DNA of 64,000 nt from Quercus robur (Eukaryota; Streptophyta; Magnoliopsida; Fagales; Fagaceae): the NCBI RefSeq assembly GCF_932294415.1, contig NC_065535.1:68937362-69001361 (forward strand), written 5' to 3'. This document shows positions 1 to 10,119 of the stretch, piece after piece. Each line of letters starts with the position of its first letter. The first letter of the stretch is position 1. The translations under genes were made by a program, and so were the position numbers. The notes beneath the pieces are model-generated. The model searched no databases, was not told the DNA's origin, and saw nothing but the letters and a program-made list of their open reading frames with translations.

Positions 1-40
1 GTAGCATACAACAACATATTCACAAGAAGCCCATTCTTAA

Positions 41-568
41 GGGTCTGTTTGGATAGAACTTATTTTGCTGAAACTGAAAATGCTGTAGCAAAATAATTTT
101 TAAATGTGTGAATAATGCCATGGGACCCATTTTTAATAAAAAAGTTGTTGAAAAGTGAAGTTTGTAGATCCCATAAATAATGCACGGGTGCACTATTCAC
201 GAGAAAATTGGTCAACAACTGTGGCTGAAACAAAAAGAAAAAAAAAGCTGAAAATGGGCTAGAGTTGAAAGCGTGGACGTGGACGTGTATCCAAATGGAT
301 ACTTAGTATCCGTTTGGATTTGCGTTTGCGGATTCACGTTTGTGTTTCTTTCCTTTTTCTTTTTTCTTTTTTTCCCCAGCCGTATGTTTTGACTTTTCAG
401 CAGTGAACAGTACACCTGTGCACTGTTCACGGGTCTCACAAACTTCACTTTTCAGCAACTTTTTCATTAAAAATGGGTTTCACGGTACTATTCATACATT
501 TAAAAATTATTTTACTCTAATGTTTTCAATTTTCAGTTTCAGCAAAATAAGTTCTATCCAAACGGCCT
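41..568. mobile_element. Foldback MITE with long terminal inverted repeats
   Basis: The left half (from 41) and the right half (to about 568) are inverted copies over roughly 200 bp. Both ends carry GTTTGGATAGAACTTATTTT, and the inner parts share a 'TTTTTAAATGTNTGAATA' block and a 'TGCACNGGTG' block. The middle is purine/pyrimidine-rich low-complexity sequence. The short open frames here are by-products of the repeat. A related half-element lies at 46199-46460. Superfamily is uncertain because no clear target duplication is visible. Confidence 0.75.
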
Positions 569-762
569 AGTCTAACAAAGCCTAGTGCAAGACCGGTCTT
601 TATGATGAAGCCTAGATAGAAATACAATTATGGGGAACTATGATTTCTCTATGCGAGAAATCCACGGGCAAGATTATTCGCATTTAGTGTGGGCATGGTT
701 TTGGGCTTCCATTCTTGGGCTGCCTAAATAGCTAAAGAAAAACAAAGTCCAATAACTAAACT

Positions 763-956
763 TTAACATTATATTTATGTATATGATGCCAGCTTTGATT
801 CTTTGAATTGGATTGGAAACTGAAATTATATATGGATGGATTGAAGGCTTTCAATCCAGTTAACATTATATTTATGTATATGATGCCAGCTTTGATTCTT
901 TGAATTGGATTGGAAACTGAAATTATATATGGATGGATTGAAGGCTTTCAATCCAG
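763..956. repeat. Perfect 97-bp tandem duplication
   Basis: Positions 763-859 and 860-956 read identically, starting TTAACATTATATTTATG and ending CTTTCAATCCAG. The identity points to a very recent duplication or an assembly duplication. No gene is seen from about 570 to 1290. A 30-base A run lies near 1044-1073. Confidence 0.9.
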
Positions 957-1041
957 TTAAATTTTTTTAACAAGTTTTTTTCAGTCGACCATTTGGAAGA
1001 ATGCAAACCACATGAAAATTTTGTATCTATTTGCCCATGCG

Positions 1042-1074
<33 letters not shown>

Positions 1075-1289
1075 TGAAGTGCAACAACTTAACCCCAAAA
1101 CAAAAAGATGAAGAAGCAAAGTCACCCCAATTTTGGCTAATTGGAAGCCTTGGAAATTTCCTTATTAAAGAAGCATGCACAAAACATATTACATAACTAA
1201 ATAAAAAGAAAGAAGTTATTGATTATGTTTATATGGTGCTGGTATAGGTGTGTGACATTTAATCATCGAAGAGTGATAAGAAATATATG

Positions 1290-1929
1290 AATCTTTGGGA
1301 GCTTTTTGTCTTTTAATCATTGTTCTTTGAAAATGATATATATTTGCGCTTCAAGAGTGTTAAAATAAATGGAAGGAAATACATAATAGATGTGAAAGTG
1401 AAAGCAACGAGATCAAAAAAAGAAGGAACACAAGAATTACGTAGTTTGATTTGATTATTTACATTCAGTGTAAAGTCTTAAACAACTACATCTTTGATAT
1501 ATATGATAAAAAAACATTATATAAAGAACCCAAGTAGAGTATATATAGGAGCTACAAAGTCTAATGTTAGTCCTAAACGAGCTTACACTAAATTAGCTCT
1601 CTTGGACCATTATACAACAACCATTATATTTTCTCTTTAACAAAGAGATCGATGGTGATTTGGTTTCCATAATTTAAATTGACTTGTAATTAGAAAAGAG
1701 AGGATAAAATGCAAATAAAAAAAATTGTTATATCAGCGAAACTCCAAACAAAATCTTTGAGAGCTTTTTGTCTTTTTATCAATGTTCTTTGAAAATGGTA
1801 TATTTGTGCTTGAAGAAAACGAGGGTGAAAGTTATAACTTTGGTTTCCATAATTTAACTTGACCAGTAATTGATAAATGAGAGGATAATGCAAAGAAAAA
1901 AATGTTTATATTAGCGAACTCCAAACAAA
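1290..1929. repeat. About 170-180-bp tandem duplication split by a solo LTR
   Basis: Copy 2 (about 1750-1929) matches copy 1, which is made of 1290-1357 plus 1648-1749. Shared landmarks are 'GAGCTTTTTGTCTTTT', 'GGTTTCCATAATTTAA' and 'CTCCAAACAAAAT'. Copy 1 is interrupted by the solo LTR at 1358-1642. Confidence 0.75.
1358..1642. mobile_element. Solo LTR (copia/TRIM-like) with perfect 5-bp target duplication
   Basis: A 285-bp segment begins TGTTAAA and ends TTTAACA (short inverted ends, TG...CA). It is flanked by AAGAG at 1353-1357 and AAGAG at 1643-1647, a perfect 5-bp target-site duplication. Length, ends and internal flavour resemble the LTRs at 3694-3975 and 4324-4628, so it is probably the same small family. 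No internal region remains. Confidence 0.8.
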
Positions 1930-2384
1930 ATGGGCAAGCAAAATTTGTAAATTTTAATAATTGAGTTGTGTTTAGAGTTTGCCATTCAAGTCTACATCAT
2001 CTTGTTCAACATGTTAAACTTACACATGTATGCAGGTATTTATTATTTTATATTTTGTTAGTGTGAGAGAAATTTATTACATTACGTTAATTAATTTTTT
2101 TCAATATGATATCCATTATTTAATCAAACAAAACTTGATAGATATACAATCATTAGTTCTCTTAAAAAAAGAAGCATCCAATTTATTAAAATTAAAAAAA
2201 AAAAAAATTTGTGACTTGACTCGAAATCAAAAAATTTTATTTATGAGTGAATTAATTAGTACAACTCAAGAGAATAATATACATGACAAGGGTAATAAAG
2301 CACACACAAATCACACTTTTATGGAACATAACACAACTTTATTTTCATATTAACTCTCGCTGAATTTCTTTCCTTCTCCATCCT
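1930..2384. other. Intergenic stretch, nothing recognised
   Basis: AT-rich sequence downstream of the heat-shock gene on its 3' side. The 107-residue open frame at 2030-2353 is low-complexity (Ile/Leu/Lys-rich), has no family resemblance that I recognise, and is not called as a gene. The segment close to 2384 may hold the 3' UTR of the minus-strand sHSP. Confidence 0.4.
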
Positions 2385-2798
2385 CTACTTTTCTTCAATC
2401 TCGATCACCCTCCTTTCGGGTTTCTTGGGCTCCTGTTTTGGCACAGTGACAGTAAGCACACCATTTTCCATGGAGGCCTTAACTTCATCTGTCTTGGTAT
2501 TTTCTGGTAACCTAAACCTTCGAAGAAACTTGCCACGGAAACGTTCTCCGGTATGCCATTTAACATTTTCATCAGCTTTTTCCTCTTTCCTTTCACCGCT
2601 TATTTGGAGCACCCTCCCATCATCAACTACTTCTACATTCACTTCCTCTTTGTTGAGCCCTGGAAGATCAGCTATGAACACATGAGCTTCTAGGGTCTCC
2701 TTCCAATCTGTAGGGGTATTAAGCACAGGACACTTGTTGATCATAGAAAGGAAAGGGTCAAAAATTTCATTACCAAATACTTGGGAAATGAGTGCCAT
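2385..2798 (-). CDS. Class I cytosolic small heat-shock protein (HSP20)
   Basis: This intronless gene encodes 137 residues. The product is an ATP-independent chaperone that holds unfolding proteins in the cytosol and assembles into oligomers. The alpha-crystallin domain covers about residues 30-130. It begins with the class I block [18 protein letters not shown], includes VLQISGER, and ends with the hallmark [20 protein letters not shown] followed by LTVTVP. The C-terminal VIEIE supplies the I-x-I type motif used in oligomer contacts. The N-terminal arm keeps the class I FDPF element but is short; class I members are usually about 150-160 residues. The start ATG at 2798 is the first in frame and lies about 100 bp below a TATA box and a heat-shock element, so stress induction is expected. 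Family assignment is firm; the exact subtype is not determined. Confidence 0.96.
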   Translation of the reverse strand: MALISQVFGNEIFDPFLSMINKCPVLNTPTDWKETLEAHVFIADLPGLNKEEVNVEVVDDGRVLQISGERKEEKADENVKWHTGERFRGKFLRRFRLPENTKTDEVKASMENGVLTVTVPKQEPKKPERRVIEIEEK

Positions 2799-2898
2799 AT
2801 ATGCTAAAATAATTTTTAAAAAAAGGCTAGGTTGATTGCAATATATTGTGGTTAAGAAGTGAAGTCTTGGTTTGGTGTGAGGAGTTTAGGGAGTACGT

Positions 2899-2906
2899 CT
2901 TATATA
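2899..2906 (-). promoter_or_regulatory. TATA box of the sHSP gene
   Basis: The minus strand reads TATATAAG here, about 100 bp upstream of the ATG. It gives a plausible short 5' UTR. Confidence 0.75.
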
Positions 2907-2924
2907 AAGGAGACTTTAGGGTGG

Positions 2925-2942
2925 GTCTTGAACTTTCTTGGC
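2925..2942 (-). promoter_or_regulatory. Heat-shock element (HSF site)
   Basis: The minus strand reads GAAAGTTCAAGAC, that is GAA-nn-TTC-nn-GAc, two perfect units plus one near-perfect unit of the nGAAn array. It is about 20 bp upstream of the TATA box, the usual place in plant sHSP promoters. A further pair of TTC units lies near 3008-3020. Confidence 0.8.
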
Positions 2943-3049
2943 TCTTCTTTCCAATTATTATAATTGTGATTTACCATGATTTGGAACAATATAGATGAGA
3001 TGAGGGTTCTACAATCTTCAGTAGGTGCACAATTTGAACTTTATCCGAT

Positions 3050-3693
3050 CTTTTCAATAACCGTGTCTCTGTATCCAAACAAAAAATAATAATAATAATT
3101 CATGTCTCAAATATTATTCAATATCATTATCCTATGAAAGTTCCAGATTTTGAAATTTCTGGATCAAAGACTGGCCCGGCCTGGCCCATAGAGACAGTTG
3201 TGGGCAACGTAAGGCACTAGTATTTAATTTGCCAGTATTGATTTGGGCTTGTAAGCCCAAGACTATCAAATACGTCTCCCAAGATCCAGCAAATACTTTT
3301 TTTTTTTTTTCCATAAAAAAAAGAAAGAAAAAGATTTGAATATATGATGTTTATTCAATAATAATTGTTACTTATCATCATGTTAAAATACCAAATGATT
3401 TTAGCATAGGCGGAATTCAAAACCAACTCTCATATTAGGCAATAAGAGATTTTACATTTTAAATTAACTAGAACCCACACAACATTGCTTCTATATTGCC
3501 TCTTCTTGTTCCATGTTCCATTTTTTGTTTTGTTTTGTTTTTTATTTTTTTGTTTTTTGAGAAACCATTTATGTAGGGAGAAAATAAATAGTATTAATTT
3601 TTTTTTTCTTACAAATGAGAAAAGGGTATATAAACTCATCTTCTCTATTAGAGAATTAGATAGTACCAACCAAACCATAGGCCTCTTAACAAG
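3050..3693. other. Intergenic stretch with simple repeats
   Basis: AT-rich DNA with AAT and A/T microsatellites and a T-rich block at 3520-3610. The short overlapping frames here (for example 3430-3678) come from homopolymer tracts. Nothing gene-like was seen. Confidence 0.5.
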
Positions 3694-4628
3694 TGTTAGA
3701 ATAGGAAAATAAAAGATTGATGTAGAGATTGTAGAGAAGTGGAAGCAAGAAGGAGAAAAGAATGAGAATGCAAGGATTATGTGGTTCAGCTTAACATCCT
3801 ATGTCCATGAGAGAAAAGCCTTTAGCAATTACATATTTACTATGTTGAAATTTGTGTATTATAGTGAACCCTAAGTAGGGTGTAGATAGGGAGTAGGCTA
3901 ACCTTAGTTGGGCATACAATAAACTTTGGGTTTTTTGGGTGAACACAAATAAATATAAACTCAATATTTTTAACACTCCCTCTTAAATTTAAGGTAGAGG
4001 CTTGATGATGTCTTGAGTTTGGAATATATACCTGCAAAGATGCCTCAAAGACACCTTACAAAGGATCATTGATGACCAAATTTGATGGAAAACGGACAAC
4101 GCAAGACTCTTTTAAGCAATGATCTAATTCTAGACTTCATATCTAACCTTGACAGTGTAAAGTTAAGCTTTGATGGAGAGCAAGTGTCCCTTGACCATTG
4201 TGTAAGGTGCAGCAAGTGTTGTGGATTTTCAAAAATGCAACTAGGTTTTGATAATTGAAGATTTTGATGATTGAAGTGATAGGAGAAGAAATCAAAGCCT
4301 TGGATATTTCGGCTCTAATTCCATATTAGAAATGAAAAATAAAAAGATTGATGTAGAGATTGTAGAGATTAGAGAAGCAGGTGTAGGAAGGAAGGAAAGA
4401 AAGAATGAGAATGCAATGGTGATGTGATATGACTTAATGGCCTATATTCATGGGAGAAAGCTGTTGGTAGCTACATCTTTACCATGTTCAATTGTGTGTG
4501 TGTGTGTACTATAGTGAATCCTAAGTAAGGTATTCATAAGGATTAGGCTAAGCCTAGTTGAACCTACAACTCACTTAGAGCTTCTCTTGGACCATTTCTA
4601 AATTCATATACACCTAATATCTTTAACA
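3694..4628 (-). mobile_element. TRIM-like small LTR retrotransposon
   Basis: Two similar terminal repeats (3694-3975, 282 bp; 4324-4628, 305 bp) flank about 350 bp of non-coding DNA. Both contain GATTGATGTAGAGATTGTAG, an 'AGAATGAGAATGCAA' block and an AGTGAAyCCTAAGTA block, and end in TTTAACA or TTTTAACA. Just inside the right repeat the minus strand reads TGGAATTAGAGCC, close to the usual initiator-Met primer-binding site. Next to the left repeat the minus strand shows a purine tract AAGAGGGAG. The order gives minus orientation. The unit lacks coding capacity, the LTRs are clearly diverged (old), and the element is non-autonomous. Confidence 0.7.
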
Positions 4629-6612
4629 AGTATTATTGTATTATGATAATACTTGTTGCACAAACTTGAAATCATGTTTTTAATTCACATTTCCAGTTGT
4701 TTGTATACATGTGTGTTCGTATACAATAATATGTAACAATCACAGCTATTAATATCAACTATTAGCTCATATTTTTAGTTGTTTGTACACCTGTATGTCC
4801 ATATACAATAATATGTAACAATCACGGCTATTAATGCCGGACAAAATGGATAATGTTGTTCACAAACCGTCCACACCACACCTCCAAAAGCCATCTACCA
4901 AGAAAATGAAACCTTAAGAAGAAAGGTAGGTAGTAGTTACTTGAGTGATGGTGATATAAAAGCCATACTTATCAAATTAGTGAGCCACTTGCTTTAGGAC
5001 GACACTTCGCTCGTTCTTATCCCTACAAGATCATGTCAACCTCTCACTTTCGTGTTCTTAGAAGTTAAAGCAATTGGCTTAGATAGCCCTCTTTTTAACT
5101 TTCTTCTGTGTGTTGACAACTCGACTAATTAGAGTGTTCCAAGTTCCCAGTTCCAACCAAAGGAGTCTATTTTCTCAGTGGTACGGGACAACAATATCAC
5201 ATAGTCTTATCTACTAATTCCCAACATATTTCCAACTTGTCATTAATGGTTCTTTCTCTTATTATCATCATCTTATTTTGATTCCTTCATCCTAATCACT
5301 CTCTATGTGCATGGTTGCTGATGCAGATGGGCTTTTTTTTACTTGTTCAAGGACTTGGGTGATGGTGCTTATTCAAGATGATCGATTTGTTTGTTGACAG
5401 AAGATAGAGAGCACAGTTGAACATACCCAAGAAGGCATGTGTATGAGCAGTTTTGTGCTCTCTTTTCTTCCGTCAACACATTCTTCTACTGGTGAGTACA
5501 TCTCCTTGGATTTCTCTATCTTATTTTTTTAAGTACGACTAATTAAGGTAATATATATTTCTCACATATTCGCTTTCCCCGTTCTCCTTTTTTATGGGTG
5601 GAATTTCTTTTTCTCATTTGCAGTTGCACCACTTCTTCATATAGTAATACTTAACAAGCAATTAGTATTTTTAGACAGGATGCCCTTTTAACAAGCAATT
5701 AGTATTTTTAGACAGGATGCCCTTGGTTTTGGTTTCTTGGTAGGGTTTACTACATATTTTGTTTATTCTAGAGGAGTGCTTTTGACACCATCAAACTATA
5801 TATCAAATGGAGGAAACATAATTCGGAACATGAGGTACTTGATCTAATTGAAGACGCTGAAAATGCAAATTTAGCATTAGAGCCTTATAACTAGGTAACC
5901 AAATTAAAGAGCTCCGATAATTATCTCTTGCCACTTAATTAGTGAACAAATTAAAGATGATGAAAATCTTTGCTCTTAAGTCCTAAAAAGTTTTGTCACC
6001 AGTTTTCATAAAATCAAGGAGAATGCTTGTTAGAATGTTTAATATCTAGGTTTAAATAAATAATAGGAACTGCATGTGTTTATGGTTATTAGTTGTTGTC
6101 TTTTCATGATCAGCACGTAAAGGTGAAGTTGACCCATTATTTATTTGTTACTGAATTTAAAAATATTTTGGATATTTAGACGAAGGTAATCCATAACGTG
6201 TTTGTTTCAAACTTGATTTGAATGGTTACATATTGTCTCGATAAAAAATTAGCCATTTTGAAAAGTACCATCCATAGTGCTACTAAACTAAACTAAATAT
6301 TGTCTGGTATACCAATATACATATTTCACCATCTTACCTTTTAACTAGTCACTAGTGATGTATCAATATTTATAATACGAAATAAAAATATACATATTTT
6401 GAAAAAAAAAAAACCCATATTATATATATTTTTTAAGATGAAACAAATGTATACTATTTATATTTCTACCATGTTTAAATTTTTATGAAACATGGAACAA
6501 CAAAATACAACTTATTGACAAAATAAGAAAATAAGAAAATTTTCTAAGTTCCATCAAAACTCTTAGGGGAAAAAAAGTAATACAAAAATAACATTCTATA
6601 ACACAAAGTATT
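4629..6612. other. Intergenic stretch with two short tandem duplications
   Basis: About 4690-4835 holds two copies of an 80-odd-bp unit ending in 'ATACAATAATATGTAACAAT'. About 5653-5725 holds two near-perfect copies of a 38-bp unit containing AACAAGCAATTAGTATTTTT. A segment near 5390-5490 ends in GTGAGTAC and could pass for a small exon, but no protein family was recognised. Otherwise no gene. Confidence 0.5.
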
Positions 6613-7377
6613 TGTAGGGACACGATTCTCAAACGGCCCAACGATGACGTTGGGCTCGCACGTGAAGGATCCCTCACAATAAGATTTGTAGAGAGTGGGC
6701 TTGAAAGGCTAGCGTTTGGTCACAGGGCGTTGGTCCAAACCGGACTTCAGGGAAACTCAGATAAGAAAAGGCTTCAGCCTGGATATCCAAGCCCTACAAC
6801 TTTGTAACTTAAGGGATTGGACTCCTCGGATCATGTCCGAGGAGCACTAATGTCTTTCTCCGGTTACCCGGCGGTGGGTTTTTAGTGGTGGTGTACATAT
6901 ATTGTCCGGTCATTCTCATCCCTGGAGTTTTTCCCAGGAAGTGAGATGGGGGATCCCCACTTCGTTACCTTATGTTTCCTTTTATATTATCCTGCGTTTG
7001 CTGTCCTTCGTCCACGTGTAGGGTTAACTTTTCCAGGACTGACATTTGTCCCGTCAGTCTAATCCCAGAATTGGTGGGGATGGTAGATAAAGCCTAAGAA
7101 TCCGGTTCTGTTAGGTGTATAGTCTTATCTGGGAAGGGTAATAAGGGTAACTTTCCCAAGATATTTTAGATCTTCTTACGGATTTGTTCTTATAGCTCTC
7201 TTTTACCCCTTTTGTCAAGGGAGCTTTAGGCTTGACGAGGACTAAACTGTCCTCGGCTGCATATCTGGGCCATCCTCGGCCTTATACTTTTAAGCTTGGG
7301 CCATAACTTTTTTCAGCTTGGGCCTGCGGGCTCCCCATGAGCAAGTGGGCCTGGCCCATAAACTATTGGGCCCCACA
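6613..7377 (-). repeat. LTR (left copy; 3' LTR in element orientation)
   Basis: It begins TGTAGGGACACGATT and ends GGGCCCCACA on the plus strand, with TG...CA termini. A hairpin CTCCTCGGA-TCATG-TCCGAGGAG lies at 6822-6844. Confidence 0.92.
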
Positions 7378-8290
7378 ATAGCCCCTCAAAACCCTGCTGT
7401 CCAACATCTTGGTTGGAAAGGTGGGTTTTGGTGATACCGAGCGTTATTATGGTTCATTTATTTCAGCCCTTGAATGACGTTGGCGACCCTTCAACAACCT
7501 AGAGAATGTACCGGTCTACGAGCCGTTCCCCTGAATTTGCGCACGTTGCCCTTATGCCGTTTGGGTATCCGAGGCGCGTCTTTAATATCTTCCCTTTACG
7601 AAACCTCCCAGATCTAACGGCTATTGATGGCGTGGGAGAACGAAACGGCGTATTCTTAATTGTAGATTTCCCTGGGGATCCGAACGTGTTATGTACCCTT
7701 GTCTTCTTCCCCTATATAAAGAGAGAAGACAAAAACTGATTTTATCATACTTGAATCCTTCATATTCCTCCCAGAGTCCACTCCTTCCCTCTGGTTGTAC
7801 CTTATCCGATAAAAGGTTCACCACAGTAGTCAGCCATGAATAAACCCTTTCATTCCCAAAAACACCATGTCTTAATAAAGCTCGAGATGGCTCGGTCAGG
7901 GCAAGGATGGCGGAGACTCAAGATTTGTTTCCCCTTCCTTTTAGCCAAAATCCGAAGCAGGGACTCGTCACATCTCACTTTCGACGTGACCGAGTCAAAG
8001 ACATCCATCATCACCACCATCCGCTCTGTCATGAACATATCTAACATGGCGCCAGCGTGTTAGGAGTCAGGACTGGGGCAGAGATTGAAGAGACTTTGAA
8101 GGCGAGTTTAAAAGATATCTGACTGTTTACTTATCGGTATTGCGGATGCTATTGTTGCTTTGGCAATTCATTTTTGTATAGGCTTGTTTAAGCCCTTCTT
8201 TGTACGTTGTAGTAATTTTTCATATTAATAAAAGTTATTGTTATTCTACTTCGCATGTTCTGTTTATATGTTTTAATAAATTTGCGAGCA
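7378..8290 (+). other. Plus-sense module 1 inside the retrotransposon (TATA to AATAAA)
   Basis: Read on the plus strand, opposite to the element, this stretch has TATATAAA at 7713-7720 and AATAAA at 8227-8232, with short open frames between. It shares CTTTTAGYCAAAATCCGAAG and a terminal TGTACGYTGTA segment with the second module at 9087-9840. No protein family was recognised. It may be a captured promoter-transcript unit or part of the element's own non-coding body. Confidence 0.45.
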
Positions 8291-8610
8291 CTGCTCGGCA
8301 CAATAGTATAGCATTTGAATCAATGACAACTAAGGCCAAAATACTTGCTAATAAAAAGATGCCACCATAACTTTAATAAAATTATTCGACATGGCAATGC
8401 CGACCAGTGAGGAACGAGACTCACCCTAAAATTAGCTGAGATAAGGACTGAGTGTTTGATACGGTGTAAGAAGTAACCATCCAAGGACATGTCGCCCGCA
8501 AAATGATCAGTTTCCTTAGGCTAATGAACATTGGGTCGTTTCGCCATCTTCTTAACACATTGGCCTTAACCTTTTACAGTATTTTGAGCTGAGAACCTTC
8601 CCCATCCGAG

Positions 8611-8764
8611 TAGTTGGTTTCCCCAAAAAGGCTTGAGTCCGAGGACTTCGCAACGCCTGGGTTTTATCTAAAACTTGTGTTTTTTCTTTTGCGTACTTGG
8701 TTTCCCCATAGGCTTGAGTCCGAGGACCATGCAAGTCCTAGGTTCTGTCCAAAACTTTTTTGAG
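8611..8764. repeat. Two diverged copies of the 81-bp unit
   Basis: Units starting at about 8611 and 8694 share GGCTTGAGTCCGAGGAC and 'CCAAAACTT' with the tandem array at 10120-11173 but are clearly more diverged. They sit about 1.4 kb away on the other side of module 2. Confidence 0.8.
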
Positions 8765-9086
8765 TTCAGATTCTCCCCTTCCTCAGGTATTTCACGAGGC
8801 GCCGAGTAGGGGTTGTTCTCGGCAATGGCTATTTCTTGGCGTGGGCCATAGTTCCTGGGTCCTCATGCAGAACGGGCCTGGGCGGCGAATTCACTAGGCC
8901 CACGAATTAAGAGGTATCTCTGCAGTCTTTGACCACGCGGTACTCTCTGATGTCCCAATGATCGAGGTGCGCCTTTACGAGGCTTCTTTAATCTTGTGGT
9001 TGCAGTTGACATTGGAAGTTGAGCCAGAACTATTTTGTCTGTAGCGTCCCTTGGGATGCTGCATGAATTAACTGTCACCACCTTAT

Positions 9087-9840
9087 TCCCTTAAATAAAT
9101 GGGAGAGATAGTTGCTTTCCCTACACACAACTCCTTCAGCTTTCTCCCAAATCACAGCTCCTATACTCAGTGCTGTCCTCCCTTAGCATAACATGTTTGA
9201 GGCGAGGGTTGGGGAGAAGGAACTCTCTCCGCCACGGAATCGTCGTGTCCTCCTGAGACTAAAAATAGCGAGGTGCGGCACAGGAAGCATAAGTTCAAGA
9301 GAATACTCCATTTCGACCGAGGGGAGAGGGTGTCTCTCCCTCTTTTAGTCAAAATCCGAAGCAGGTTCTGTTCATGTCCGAGTTTTGGTGTATCAGAAGA
9401 AAGATTCTCCGCCGTCAGCGCCTCTGCCTTGTGGCGGGCAAATATTTAGAGAAAGCCCCTCAACTTCCAACTCCCTGCACCTTTCCTTCAGCGGTGTCAG
9501 GCTCAAGTTGGGTTTCTTTTGCTGCCTGAGTCATGGGTATGTAAAAGCATTGAGGAAGAACAAGGTCTTGGAGCAGTAGCCAACCTCTCCTCTGATCCAC
9601 TTCCTCGACTTTGTTTTATTTTCTTGTATCTTTCCTTTTGATTATGTGGTTAGCTTTAGTATCCATCCTCTCGTCTGTACTGCTCCTCGGCTTTATTTTA
9701 TATATTTTTTCTTGTATCTTCCTACTCAATTATGTATTGAGCTCTGACATAAGCTGATTCCAGCTTTTCATTGTACGCTGTACTATTTCTTTGTTTTAGT
9801 AAAAATAGAAATTTATTTACATGTTTTGAGTACTGATCTT
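9087..9840 (+). other. Plus-sense module 2 inside the retrotransposon
   Basis: This is a diverged, longer relative of module 1. It has a TTAAATAAAT TATA-like stretch near 9091, the shared block at 9341-9365, and the shared end at about 9771-9810. The 61- to 72-residue frames here have no recognised similarity. Confidence 0.4.
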
Positions 9841-10119
9841 TTGGCAACACTACTTTGTGAATGGGTGTGCTCTATGTGTGTGTTTCTTCAAGAATATTTA
9901 GAGCAAGATACCTTGAAACATAATCTAACTAACTCTAATTTACCAATACTACCAGGCATTATATCGATAATTCATAGTAAATCAAACTTAGGAAACTAAC
10001 CGGGGTAACAGTTGAATATTCTGTGATAAGCGCGTGAATACCGTCCAAGACTGATAATCTCTAAATAATCCATCCGAGCAGTCGACTGGGAAGCAGGGAA
10101 CTCCGATTGTGCTTCTGTG

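Noticed and set aside
2030-2353. 107-residue frame downstream of the sHSP
   Set aside because: Composition is AT-driven, with no motif, no homologous look and no promoter signal.
5390-5495. Possible small exon ending in GTGAGTAC
   Set aside because: No partner exon, frame or family could be found to support it.
7506-7739. 77-residue frame in the retrotransposon (MYRSTSRSPEF...)
   Set aside because: No recognisable gag or pol motif; it overlaps an opposite-strand frame and lies in a non-coding module.
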